A program made the position numbers and the translations under genes. From positions 54,336,108 to 54,400,107 of the forward strand of contig OX393577.1 of the NCBI GenBank assembly GCA_947652605.1: a stretch of 64,000 nucleotides of DNA, given 5' to 3'. Within the stretch, counting starts at the first letter, position 1, and each line of letters opens with the position of its first letter. The notes beneath the pieces are model-generated. The model saw nothing but the letters and a program-made list of their open reading frames with translations. It was not told where the DNA came from and searched no databases. The DNA is from Elmis aenea (taxonomy: Eukaryota; Arthropoda; Insecta; Coleoptera; Elmidae). Of this stretch, positions 24,162 to 34,665 are shown in pieces.

Positions 24162-24340
24162 TTTATTATTTACAATCGACGGCCAAAGTACGCCCCTGCG
24201 GCGTCTTCGTCGCGCGCTTCGCGCCTAACATAATAATAATAATAATCTTTATTTGTTCTGAATATACCAAAAAAAAGGTGTAGAACTTGTCACAATAATA
24301 ATTTACGTACATTGCAATAATATACATAGTTAATAAAAGA
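24162..24340 (-). other. Possible LINE 3' tail with (AAT)n microsatellite
   Basis: A CG-rich segment (CTGCGGCGTCTTCGTCGCGC) is followed by six AAT units and CTTTATTTGTTCTG. On the minus strand this could be a retrotransposon tail, but no protein domain supports it. Confidence 0.25.
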
Positions 24341-24606
24341 AAAAACATATTATATTAAAATATATAACAACTTGTCATTATGCGATGCATAGGAACTAGT
24401 CCGCTGCACATGGACTGTGCGGAGAGTGACGTCACGGCCAATCACAGCGCGTTTCAGAATTTGAAATATAAAGGGCATTTTAAAAATTTATTTCTCGGAA
24501 CTGAACGATTTTTTTTAAATTTTTGGTGGTTGAGAATAAACTTTATAGATCAGATTATCATTTAAAAAATATTTTATCAAGTTTTATTTTTTTGTGTAAA
24601 CGCCCA

Positions 24607-25983
24607 TTGGACCGGATATAAGAAACACTTTGTATATTATTTTAAAATTTTAATTGATCCCCAATCACTATGATACTATTGTCGACTTAAGTATCAAAGG
24701 AATTCGTTCTGACGTTGCTAAGTTGTAAAATATTAATATTTTTTGAGTCAATATTTTCAAAAAACTTAAAAATGATTAATTTTAAGTATAAAAAAACCTT
24801 GTTCAATTTTAAACAAAATGTAATTTTGCACCAAAATTTACAGGCTGTTCTATTTAATTAAACAAAGTTGCTTATCGGTGCGCAAAAATTAAACACTGTG
24901 TACATTTAAAAATAATTTAAGTTAATGTAGTAAATGATCATAAACAACTTTTATTCGAAACTTTTTTTGTAAAGTTATCACAAGATTGATTTGTTACTAA
25001 CGATATCTCTTTAATATAATGTTAACTGGTTAAGCGAAAATTTGTTAAATTACGTCAGTTTGGAATTGAAAAAAAAATACTTTCGATTTAAAAATGTACA
25101 TTTTATTTATTAAATATTAAATATATTTCAGCCATTCATTTGGTGAAATCAAATAAGGGTATGAGCGCTCACACGACAAGTTCATTTAGTAATTTGTGTT
25201 TCTCTTTTATTATTGAAAACACGTTAGGCAATAAAATTATGTACTTGCTTTATATACAAAAAGTGGCTATTGTTTCCGTAATATAAAAGCATATTTTATT
25301 ACCAACGATCATTAATGTTCATAATTCTACGCCCAATTCAACTAGTGGTTTGTTTGACTCGGTTAAATAAACACCAATAGCGCAATAGCCGCTAATAAAC
25401 ATATTTATTGCTGTAGTTGAAATGGAAAAACATGTACCATAAACTTGCTGGTAATGAATAAATATCTTTTTGGAAAGACATGTACGAACAGAAATAATTG
25501 AACAACACATTTGGCTGTTTGCTCATAAACAAATAAATTGAACGGAAATATGCAAAATATTCGAAAATGTTGGCAATAATAACTTGACGTTTTAAAATTG
25601 AATTGACCTTCAATAAGTTAAGTGCTTTTAATAGGATTGCAAATGATAAGAATAACACCCGTAATAAAATAAACCATAAAATATCAGATAATAGATTTTT
25701 ACGATTAAAAAACAACGTGACGTAACATAAGCACTTAAGTAATTTTTTATTTGTTAGGGTATGTTTTTAGGGATTGTCTGTCACTAAGAAAAATCGCGTA
25801 TAAACACTGTTTATTTATTATAATTTAGTTATAAATTTATCATTTGATCTGTACAAAAAAAAAACTTTCTTATGAAGGTAATGCGATCAGAAATTCAAAG
25901 ATACACTGTTAGAGAAATTGTTTAGCTTGCTGTCACAACATACCTACGAAAATGTAGACAAAAAAGTTTTATTTTTTGCCAAA
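24607..25983. other. AT-rich stretch without recognised genes
   Basis: A 107-codon frame at 25392-25715 (minus) is hydrophobic, AT-driven and unlike any family that I recognise; I do not call it a gene. Confidence 0.5.
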
Positions 25984-25985
25984 TA

Positions 25986-27187
25986 CGATGGTGAATTCAA
26001 ATATTTGCGGAATGACCATTAAGGGGTATTTTCACAAATCTTTTATGTCGTTGTATTGGCAACTATTTCATATGTAGTAACTACAAAGTCGATCTGTCCG
26101 GTTTTGACAAGCATTTACGCGTGTGATTCTGTGCCTTCTTGATTATGGATAGAAAATTAATTCGAGCGGTTATCAAATGTTTTCATTTATAGGGAGAACC
26201 CGCTAACGAAATCAAATCCAGTTTGGATGCTGTTCTTGGTGATTCATCACCCTCATTTTCCACGGTGAGTTTTTGGGTTTCGGAAATCAAGCGTGGCCGT
26301 ACACTCACAAGCGATGAACCACGTTCGGGACATTCAAACACGACCACAACACCAGAAATTGTGGATAAAATTCATGACATGTTTTTATCTGATCGTCGAA
26401 TAAAGGTGCGTGAAATTAAGGAAGCTGTGGATATCTGTCATGAACGAGTGGTTGATGGTGATGAATTGGGTTTAAAAAAACTTTCTGCAAGATGGGTGCC
26501 ACATTTGCTCAATCCAGAACAAAAACGCATTTGAGCATTAACATCGGCCGATAATTTAAGTGTGACTGTGAGGAATCAAATTTTAAAAGACGATTTATGA
26601 CTATGGATGAGACCTGGATTCACCACTACACACCAGAAACCAAAATACAATCTAAACAGTGGATTGGACATGGTGAATCGGTTACAAAGTATTTTGGGAT
26701 TCCAAATGAATCCTGCTTATTGATTATCTTGAGAAAGAAAAAACCATTACGCAGCACTCTTGGACAAGCCGAAAGCCGCAGTTCAGGAGAACCGTCCTGG
26801 AATGTTCGATAAAAAGTGTTGTTTCACGAAAACAATGTGCCCGTTCATTCGAGCGTAATGTGAAGCACAAATTGGCAGAATTGAGGTCCGATATCCTTTC
26901 GCATCCACCGTATTCACCTGATTTGGCCCCTTCGGATTTTCATCTTTTCCCGATACTCAAAACAATTTGGGCTGAAAAGAGATTTCGCTCGAATGAAGAG
27001 GTTATCGAGGCTGCAAACGACTATTTTGGGAACTTCGAAAAAAGTCGCTTTCTGGAGGAAATCGAGAAACTGGAGAGACGTTGGACCAAGTGTTGAGCTT
27101 CAAGGCGATTATGTTGAAAAATTAAATATAACTTAAATCAATCTTCTGGTTTTATTGTCATTCCGCAAAATGTTTAATCTACCCTCG
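25986..27187 (+). mobile_element. Mariner element, decayed
   Basis: The element is 1.2 kb long, the normal mariner size. TA lies at each end (25984-25985 and 27188-27189). The termini are imperfect inverted repeats: both contain TTTGCGGAATGAC near the start of about 40 bp of similarity (CGATGGTGAATTCAAATA against CGAGGGTAGATTAAACAT). The transposase inside is broken. Confidence 0.85.
26145..27136 (+). pseudogene. Mariner transposase, multiply frameshifted
   Basis: The frame opens with M-D-R-K-L-I-R-A-V-I-K but soon meets a stop. The N-terminal helix-turn-helix region follows: PSFSTVSFWVSEIKRGRT, then D-E-P-R-S-G. The catalytic core is recognisable from MDETWIHHYTPETK (first acid, near 26600) and from YSPDLAPSDFHLFP (third acid, near 26915), the mariner DD34D landmarks. 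The second block, usually H-D-N-A, reads H-E-N-N here. The tail ends in L-Q-G-D-Y-V-E-K. At least four stops or frameshifts (about 26190, 26532, 26750-26810, 27092) break the protein, which normally has about 345 residues. It cannot make active transposase. Confidence 0.9.
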
Positions 27188-27394
27188 TACTGTGTCACTT
27201 CGTAAATTTCGCAGTTCAATGAGTTTCTATGTATGAATCGATCAGTCGCTTAGGCTGAAATTGGGTTAAACACGCTGCAATATAGCCAATTTGCACACAA
27301 AAAGTTGAGAAAACGTACTTAATAAAACAGCTACATAACTGTTTGGAAGTAACATAGCTCATTGCAAGTAACACACAAACATACTATTATACTA

Positions 27395-27530
27395 TAATTC
27401 CGGGGTTAACGGTTAATGCAATCGGGTCTAACTAAGCCTGTTGAGTACCTAATATTGATATTTTTAAAGATATTGCAATTTTATTGTGATTCATTACTTA
27501 TTAGGGCAACGTAATATTTTCAAGTAGACA
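27395..27530. other. Fragments of short repeat families
   Basis: CCGGGGTTAACGGTTAATGCAATCGGG matches the right end of the 3968-4125 MITE in broken form, and TTAGGGCAACGTAATATTTT (27503) is inverted at 11915-11934. Only ends are visible. Confidence 0.4.
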
Positions 27531-27790
27531 GTGGTAATTTTGGAACAATTGAAAGAAAACAAGAAAGCTGTTATTTTGTCTTCTCTTTAAGAATTTTTGA
27601 CATATTTTATAATGGAGATGTAATTTTACCATTTTTACGTTTAAATCAATGTTTCGTTAATTATTTATGCATTTATTCATTGGACCAGTGCGATGAGACA
27701 ATAACTACATCATATACAGGATATTTCTTAAATATTGCGAAAAAAATTAGGAGGTGTTTCCTTATCGAAAATTAAGGGGGGTCCTTTATA

Positions 27791-28414
27791 CAGGGTGTGT
27801 AATAATTGGCGGAAGCGCTACACGTGGCGATGTTCTTGGTAAAATTCTAAGTCGAAAATCTTAATACGAAAATGTTGTACCATGCTTGCTGTGTCTGCAA
27901 GAGGTCCTCAAAGTTTTGACATTTAGTCCTTTAATAAGCGTTATTATTTAATATTTTTTAATGAAAAAGCTGCAATTTGGAATAAAAATAAATTTCGAAT
28001 AGTATTTTTTCCTAGATATTGTGTTCTTCCTTTCAAAAATTGGTGTTGAAAATATGTAAATCACTGATTTATATGAAAATAATACATATTGCAACATTGT
28101 CATTAGCTGTCATCTCTGTTTTTCTCGTAATTATTTCTAGTTTGCGTTTTACGATACCCAAAAGTTTGTAGCTATGTTTACGAACTGAAGGCTTTCAGTT
28201 CGAACAAAAATTGTAAATACCGAAGTAAAAATTGCTGATAAAAAAATGTCCAAACGCAAATCAATGTATGCAATGTTGCCAATTTTTTTTTCTTTAAATG
28301 GTTCCTGAGGCCATAGGAAGCATGGTACAACATTTTTGTATCAAGATTTTCGACTTGGAATTTTACGAAGAACATCGTCACGTGTAGCGCTTCCGCCAAT
28401 TTTTACACACCCTG
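27791..28414. mobile_element. TA-flanked MITE, intact copy of the 1792-2807 family
   Basis: Ends TA-CAGGGTGTGTAATAATTGG and CCAATTTTTACACACCCTG-TA, with inverted match through GCGGAAGCGCTACACGTG. At 624 bp it lacks the palindrome found in the other copy and shows the original target ATGTAAATCACTG near 28055. Confidence 0.88.
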
Positions 28415-28416
28415 TA

Positions 28417-28979
28417 TAAACATTTTTTTCTTTCGGAGTTACACCCCCTTAAAGGCGAGCGGTAAAATAAGGTTTTTATTTTATTTCTCAAATTTGGATA
28501 AATGTAGGAGAATGATATTTGGTAGATGTTTTGTGCTTATTGAAAGATTTCCTTCCCATAGAAATATTTTTAATCGTGTCCCACCTTCACAGAACGTTTT
28601 GGTGGGTTTAAATTTTGCAATTAAAATTACTTTTTTGAAAGCTTTATTTAGAAACTTTTTTTATTCGTTAACTTTTCTCGTAAAACCTACAGTTTTTGAG
28701 TAAAAAATAAAATAATTAAACATGAACCATTAAATATTCAAATATAAAACGATTCATTTTGGTGGTATCCATGGTTTGTTTATGTTCATATTGGGTAGAA
28801 TTGAAGGGCGTTTTTGTGTTGTCACCTCTTAAACTTTAAAATGAATAACATCATAACATCATCAGTGTAATGGAGCGCAGTAGTAAGCTTCTTGATTTGG
28901 TACATTTCGTAACTTTAGTTTTTTGACGTGATATCTGTACAGCAAATCATTAACAGTGCGGTATTATTCAAATCAACAA
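28417..28979. other. AT-rich stretch without recognised genes
   Basis: A 69-codon frame at 28494-28703 has no recognisable domain. Confidence 0.5.
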
Positions 28980-29233
28980 TACAGTGAGCTCGCGTTATAA
29001 GCAACTTTTGGCGGCCAATTCCAATCTAAAAGTTGCTTATAACGTGAAAGTTGCTTATATGATAGAAATAGAAACGATTCGGTTTTTAACATAAATAAAT
29101 CTTGTTTTTAGTTACAAAACTAAAAATAAAAGTTCACCATAAGAACGCGATCGCGGTCGCGTTGTTATGGTGATTCGTGCGCTACCTATGTCAAACGATA
29201 TACGCGCGTGCCACGTACCTTCAGTCGTGAACT

Positions 29234-29486
29234 ATGTACTTTTACATCTCTAAAATAAAAAAATATTATGTGATTTCATGGCAAGTATACAGAGCGGATA
29301 AAACGGCCTTATTTTACAAGTGTTTACCGGACAAAACTGTAGTTCATTCACGTAAGAAAAATATTCCCGGGAGAAAAATATCTAAACAACGAGTTAGGTA
29401 CTATTATGGCGTGTGCTAATTCCACCGGCAATCATAAATTGAACTTAATGGTCTTTGGTAAATTATATGAAGCCAAAAATTTTTAG
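29234..29486 (+). pseudogene. Pogo/Tigger transposase fragment (DDE_1 domain)
   Basis: The reading frame contains V-Y-R-A-D-K-T-A-L-F-Y-K-C-L-P-D-K-T, which matches the first catalytic block of Tigger/CENP-B-like transposases, usually written '(N/Y).DE(T)(G/A)L.(Y/W)(K/R)..P..T'. After G-R-K-I-S-K-Q-R-V the frame slips by one base near 29400 and continues as A-C-A-N-S-T-G-N-H-K-L with L-M-V-F-G-K, the conserved 'CAN..G..KL...VIGK' strand of the same fold. The acid following the catalytic aspartate is changed (DE to DK). The N-terminal CENPB/HTH part and the C-terminal catalytic residues are absent nearby. Position 250 bp inside a pogo-type terminus supports the call. Confidence 0.7.
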
Positions 29487-31563
29487 TAATTTCACCTACC
29501 AGTTTATTATATTATTATACATAATATGTATTATATATATATATATATATGATCTCTGAACTAAGTGGCGTCCATCAACATCCCTCGCACATTACATGTG
29601 GCGTCCCGTTAGTAAGTGGACTCCGTATACGGACGCCACATAGTTTCTCTATTGAAACGGACTTTAAAGCACCGGTACTGTGACTGGAATTAATTTTAGA
29701 GGGACGCCAAAAATCCGAGATTTTGTACAATTTGAATATTATAGTTGGACCGTTGGCCGTTCTTGGATCGTGCGCTCGCGTCGCGTGTATATCGGAAGGG
29801 TATATATATTTTTTCGATTCACAGTGGAAGTGGCATCCAGGATATCGGCAATATATGTTTGTGTGAATTGTAAATTAAATATGCTGTGCGGCAACCATTA
29901 AAAAATACAAAATTAGAGCAATTTGAAATGTTGTTGATTCTGTAACTTTTACTGCCATTATTAACGTTTTTAATGATTAACAACAATAAAGTTTGATAAC
30001 AAACTGACAGTAGTGTCATGTACTATCATGATTTTGTGAACGTTATTTTAGTTATTATATTAATATTATTTAAAACAACCAACCTTACATATAGAAATGT
30101 TTTGAAATGCAGTTTTCTATTCTGCATCCGAAAATTTCAAAAATACAGAATTTTATTGATAGGTATTTAAAAGTAATTTTGTTGCGGTTTATAATGTAAT
30201 TTTGTTGGAAAAGGTTTAAATTAGCTTCTACTACACATTTTTTGACAATATTCATTTAAACCTTATTCCCATTTTTTTAATGAAAATAATAATAATAATA
30301 ATAATAACTAACTATATGTATATGAATTTATAGGTACTAACGATATAACAAAAGTAGAATACAAATGTATCTAACGATGGTTGATACAGCTTAAGTAAAT
30401 TCCAAACAGGAAAGGTTTGAAAATGTACAAAAAAATTATAATGTAGAGTGAAGCCGTTTTTCAAAATTTTTTATTTGTGATTAAAGTCCGTGCGTGACTT
30501 AAAACTGATTATTTTTGTGTAAAATTAATATCGCCGTTTTTATGATAATTTACGGGCATCAACACAATATTTAATAAACTTGAAGGCTTTGAAAATATTA
30601 CGAAAATATGTTTTAAATAAAGGACACAAAAAAGTATTTGTCATTATTTATTGTTCCATTAGTTTTCAAATACATAAATAAGTTTATATTGCTTGGAAAA
30701 GAACCGAGTCGACTTTTTGGTGAGTTTGAAGCATTGTTATTTTTAGTGTTGCACTTGTTCATTGTTACATTTTATGGGGGTGTCATATAAATTCGACACT
30801 ATGATTTATTTTATTGTTGTGACAAACTAATTTGTCAAAAAATGGTAGAAGGTTTTTAACGCAAAATTACTGTGTAAAGCGCAACAAAATTACTTCCAAA
30901 TAAAAATACATTTAAAGTATGTGTAATGCTATAATTCAAGCAAAGTGGTGCTACTTTAAATATGTCATTATTCACTCCACAAATTTTGAGTTAAAACGTA
31001 CCAAAAATATTTCATACATTGTCTATGTATAAAGATATTGCCTTTTAATTAAAAATTATTTTAAGATATTTTTTTAACTAAATAAATACATCCATACATT
31101 TTGTTAAGTTACGGTACTAATGTGTGGTATATGTTAACTGTTTCGTTCACTTATTTTAATTTGTTAATCACATATAACTACTATTGAATAATAAAGCTGA
31201 TTTAAAATTTCAACCCTATTGCCGTTTATTTAAGGAGTTTATTGACTTTATGGTAAAAAAATTTAAAAAAAGGTAAGTAATGTTTAATTAGGTAAGCAAT
31301 GCATATTTATTTTTTTATGTGATATTAGCCCGTACTTGTAAGGCGTGTTATTTTATATTTTACCTCATCCTGTTTCCTATATAACTTTTTTTTCTGACCT
31401 ACATTTCTTACCTAAATTACCTAATATGTTTATCTCCATGAATTTGGCCCGAACTTAGGAAGCACACAAAAAAAATCGATAAACAAAACTTCGAAAAAAT
31501 GAAAAGGTTTTATTACTTAAAGTATAGTATTAACTAATACTGTTTAAACAATTATATACCCTA
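29487..31563. other. Gene-free stretch inside the pogo interval
   Basis: An (AT)n tract at 29527-29551 is followed by GTGGCGTCC motifs (29567, 29600, 29632 inverted). A similar (AT)n plus GTGGCGTCC arrangement lies inverted at 43365-43426. An (AAT)n run sits at 30286-30307. No coding region is recognisable. Confidence 0.5.
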
Positions 31564-31565
31564 TA

Positions 31566-32491
31566 CCGGGTGATTTAGTTTGACTGTAGCATCCCTATAA
31601 CTTTTTAATTATTGAAAATTACCCCCAACAAACCTTATATTTTTCGAAACGGCGACAAATTTTCTATCAAGTGATGTGCATTTGTCATCTCTACGATGAC
31701 GTATGTCAAATTCGCGATAGGCAACTGTTTTTTTTTTTAATTACATAGTATACATGTTTTTGTTGATTCGGATAGAAAATGTAATTCTGAATCCGACCAT
31801 GTATTAAAAAAGTATGCATACATAAGAAAATTTTCGAGAAAAATCAGTTTAAAGTTTATTCAAATTGTAGCAAACAGTCTATTTAACATAACAAAAAAAC
31901 TATCGGATCTTAAATATTATACTATAACAATCAATGGAAATATATTAAAAATAAATTTTTAGTAAAAATAAAAGCAAATAATAAACGTGTATTAAAGCAG
32001 TTACAAATAGAGGACAACTGCGTTTGGAACTTTGAACATATTAAAGTCTAATTTTTTATGTCAACGTTAATTAATTGTTTTTTATTTTATTAAAAACTAA
32101 TTTTTAATACATTTCCATTGGTAGTCATAGAGTAATTTTCAAAATTTGATCATTGTTTTTTGTTATGTTAAATAGACTGTTTGCTATAATTTGAATAAAC
32201 TTTGAACTGATTTTTCTCGAAAATTTTCTTACTTATGCATACTTTTTTAATACATGGTCGGATTCAGAATTACATTTTCTATCCGAATTAACAATAAAAT
32301 GTATACTATGTAATTTAGGAAAAAAATTAGTTGCCTATCGCGGATTTGACATACGTCATCGTAGACATGACAAATGCACATCACTTAATAGAAAATTTGT
32401 CGCCGTTTCCAAAAATATAGGGTTTGTTGAAACTATTTTCAATAATTAAAAAGTTATAGCACCCCTATAACAGTCAAACTGAATCACCCGG
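31566..32491. mobile_element. Foldback MITE family D, copy 2
   Basis: Ends TA-CCGGGTGATTTAGTTTGACT and AGTCAAACTGAATCACCCGG-TA. The inverted arms carry the same landmarks as 20450-21205 (GTGATGTGCATTTGTCAT, CGCGATAGGCAACTG, GATTCGGATAGAAAATG). The central loop is about 170 bp longer than in copy 1. Non-coding. Confidence 0.85.
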
Positions 32492-32493
32492 TA

Positions 32494-33744
32494 TTGATTT
32501 TTATATAAGGAGTTCATTTGCATTTTAAATTTCACAAAAACAATAATTTTACCGCCAGGATAAATACTTGTGAGTTTTGATGATACACTTATTTACTAAT
32601 ATTCATTGCGTTATTCCCTTAAATTACAAAATTTAAGTCAGTAGCAGGTTAGGCACACTTTTATGATAGGGCTTTAAACCACACATAAAATACAATTCGT
32701 TTCATTCAGAACTAAGGCAGTAAATCTCCAATGATTTTTTTTGAATAAGTACTAAAAAAACGACATGTCGTAAATCTTATTTGTACATTACCCTTTTTAC
32801 TTCAATTTTTTTTTTTTTTTAAACCCCTTCGGTCTTGAACATTCGTAGCGCTTGTAATAGCTGTCTTTACTTCAGTTTTTTTTCGTAATAAATTTTTTTA
32901 AAAACAGTTGTAAACATATCCCAAATCAGTGTTCTCCCCAGAATTTATTTTTTGCCGGGCGGACGCAAAAGGTTGCCGGGCGCCCCCCCTCGCCCCCAAT
33001 GAATTTTCGGTCTTATTATTTTATAATTACATATAATTTTGTATTATTAGTTTTTAAATTTACACAAATATTTTGTTCCAAACAAAATTATTTATTTGTA
33101 ATAAATATCGCATTTTAAACAATACTATAATACAATTTAATTTAAGGAATTTTAAGAATTTAAAGAAACTTTGTTTAACTAAATAAAAAACAAACTATTC
33201 GCTAAAAGAACCTTCGTCCTCTTTAACTTCCTGGTTTGAAACCAAAGTTGTTTTAGATTGCTTTTCATTGTTTTGAGCACTTTCTTGTTTTTTAAAAAAA
33301 CTAAATAAATTAGTCTGATTTGACTTTAAAGTTATTATTCATGTCTGAAGTATAAAATAAAATTAATAATTAACAGTGTGGTATCTTTATATGTTCAAAA
33401 CTTATTGATTTAATGGAAATATGACATAATTTTTTTGCTAAACAATTTATAGATTTGATAGTGGCCAATAAATAATAAGCAGTAACAGTTGTTCTCTATT
33501 ACCTTAACTATAATATACAGAGGAAAACGCATACACACATACAAGTACGCTGGATGCACACACATTGTTAAAAAACACAAGAAAATTTTGACCAATTTAC
33601 ATTAATTTAAATATTTAGAAATAGTTAGTACGGTGTTATACCCGTACTAAAGCTAATGAAAAGCAGAACAACGCAGGACGTCACTTGGTACGTAATTTTT
33701 TAAAGTGTATACGTTGCGGACGCCTCATAATTGGTATTTTATAT
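32494..33744. other. Gene-poor stretch with hAT-like remnants
   Basis: CAGTGTTCTCCCCAGAATTT near 32927 looks like a hAT terminus and is followed by GC-rich GCCGGGCG motifs. On the minus strand, about 33196-33330 reads N-L-F-S-F-F-K-K-Q and then a charged stretch ending E-D-E-G-S-F-S-E-stop, reminiscent of hAT transposase N-termini but too short to be sure. Nothing else is supported. Confidence 0.35.
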
Positions 33745-33985
33745 TGTCACATTAGTATTTTATTAGTATTTTTCCAAATTTATTTTATTCGATTACTTTT
33801 ATAAGTTCATTACCTTCGCTTAATCGTTCGATGATGTACTATAACAGCTCAGCGTAATTCATGCAATTCTGCAAGCGCGACATTCCTGATGCTAGGATTA
33901 CGCTGAGTTGCCGACCCAAGCGTGGTAACGCACTCCGGAAATAATACGTCGATCTACAGGCTTGTTGAGTCAGGGAATAAATCAA

Positions 33986-34020
33986 TATAAATAGATCAAT
34001 TAAATTCTGAGAGGGCAGTC
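33986..34020 (+). promoter_or_regulatory. LTR core promoter: TATA box and predicted start
   Basis: TATAAATAG at 33986-33994 is a strong TATA box. CAGTC at 34016-34020 lies about 30 bp downstream and resembles an arthropod initiator, so R should begin near 34017. The same promoter is present in the 3' LTR (TATA at 42789). Confidence 0.75.
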
Positions 34021-34080
34021 TAGTTTGGGACTCAAATTGCGAAGTGCCGTTCGCGACCAAAGGGAAAGCCCTCTCAGAAT
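34004..34080 (+). promoter_or_regulatory. 13-bp hairpin spanning the predicted transcript start
   Basis: ATTCTGAGAGGGC (34004-34016) pairs perfectly with GCCCTCTCAGAAT (34068-34080). The 3' arm runs into the ATG at 34079. If transcription starts at 34017 the arm is split, so it would form in DNA, in antisense transcripts or in readthrough RNA rather than in the normal mRNA 5' end. Confidence 0.6.
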
Positions 34081-34125
34081 GGAGAAGTCCCTGACCCAGC
34101 AAGCGCTGATAACGATTGTATTATT
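34079..34125 (+). CDS. env: Candidate env leader exon within the LTR R region (short upstream ORF if unspliced)
   Basis: An ATG at 34079 opens 15 codons plus two bases that end exactly at a GTAAGT splice donor (34126-34131). The encoded leader starts with a charged residue pair and becomes hydrophobic towards the donor, like the first half of a signal peptide. If the intron is retained, the frame stops at a TAA within the donor site, giving a 16-codon upstream ORF before gag. The phase at the donor (two bases of a codon) fits the env frame at the acceptor 39883-39884 and no other AG in the first part of that frame. That the exon is used for env is inference; errantivirus env mRNAs are known to be spliced from 5' leader donors. 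The same sequence lies in the 3' LTR at 42882-42928. Confidence 0.55.
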
Positions 34126-34131
34126 GTAAGT
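34126..34131 (+). promoter_or_regulatory. Consensus splice donor GTAAGT in R
   Basis: GTAAGT is a full match to the intron start consensus. Possible partners are the acceptor TATTCTCTTACAG at 34271-34283 (a 158-nt LTR intron) and TTGTTGCAAG at 39875-39884 before env. Confidence 0.65.
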
Positions 34132-34212
34132 AATTTATGTATTTAACGTTGTTTCACTTTAAGTTCCGATTTATGTTTTGTATCCTAGTGTATCCTAGTT
34201 GTGCTTTAATTT

Positions 34213-34218
34213 AATAAA
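34213..34218 (+). terminator. Polyadenylation signal AATAAA in the LTR
   Basis: AATAAA lies about 196 bp downstream of the predicted start; in the 3' LTR it is at 43016-43021 and would direct cleavage shortly downstream. An upstream AATAAA at 33975 lies before the promoter and is not expected in the mRNA's R region. Confidence 0.65.
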
Positions 34219-34387
34219 CGTTTTAAGTTTACTTATAGGATTTCATTCGCACATTCTCTTGAATGTTCCATATTCTCTTACAGATCAGTGCTATTCCATT
34301 TCAGATCCGGTCACCTTGCTCCGAGTTTAATTGACATTGATTATTATGAATAATCAATTAATAATAGTTACGAAGCCAATCGTAACA

Positions 34388-34406
34388 TGTGGTGGAGGCA
34401 AACCGG
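34388..34406 (+). promoter_or_regulatory. Putative primer binding site
   Basis: After the LTR's CA end and two bases (TG), TGGTGGAGGCAAACCGG begins with the TGG that pairs with a tRNA CCA end. I could not name the tRNA. Confidence 0.55.
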
Positions 34407-34665
34407 CTCTATTTTTGGAAATTCTTCGTAATTTCCTCTTTATTCATTTGGTTTTAAATGCATGTATCTTTATGTGTAACTTTCATAATTTTTTCTTTTA
34501 GTTTTGGAACATTATTTCATGTGTGTTTTACTAATTCTTTTTTTTGTTTGTTAATTGTTAATTTTTTAGGGGAGAACAATAATTTCATGTATTTTGTTAT
34601 AAAATACTGTTTTAGGTAACATTTGACAGCTATTGTTAAAGGGCCGCTTATGTAATTATTATATT

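Larger units (their letters stand above)
22543..24606. mobile_element. Possible decayed DNA transposon around a THAP exon
   Basis: TGGGCGTTTACAC at 22543-22555 is repeated exactly in inverted orientation at 24594-24606. Both ends are followed inwards by AT-rich DNA and then a more GC-rich patch with TGACGTCAC (22712-22720 TGACGTCAC; 24429-24437). A THAP-type zinc finger fragment lies inside. THAP domains head P-element transposases, so a decayed P-like element is one reading. I found no flanking duplication, so the borders are uncertain. Confidence 0.3.
33745..34387 (+). repeat. 5' LTR
   Basis: 643 bp, TG...CA ends. From the TATA box and the polyadenylation signal I infer U3 33745 to about 34016, R about 34017 to 34240, U5 from there to 34387. 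An 11-bp inverted repeat (CTCAGCGTAAT at 33848, ATTACGCTGAG at 33897) lies in U3. Confidence 0.96.

Noticed and set aside
28178..28399. 73-codon minus-strand frame
   Set aside because: Lies within a MITE and includes its TIR; no domain.
33839..34102. 87-codon minus-strand frame, repeated at 42642-42905
   Set aside because: It is the antisense of the LTR, present in both LTRs; no domain and no promoter on that strand.
34633..34665. Gag start at TTG 34633
   Set aside because: Eukaryotic initiation at TTG is unlikely; the first ATG at 34666 is 11 codons downstream in the same frame.
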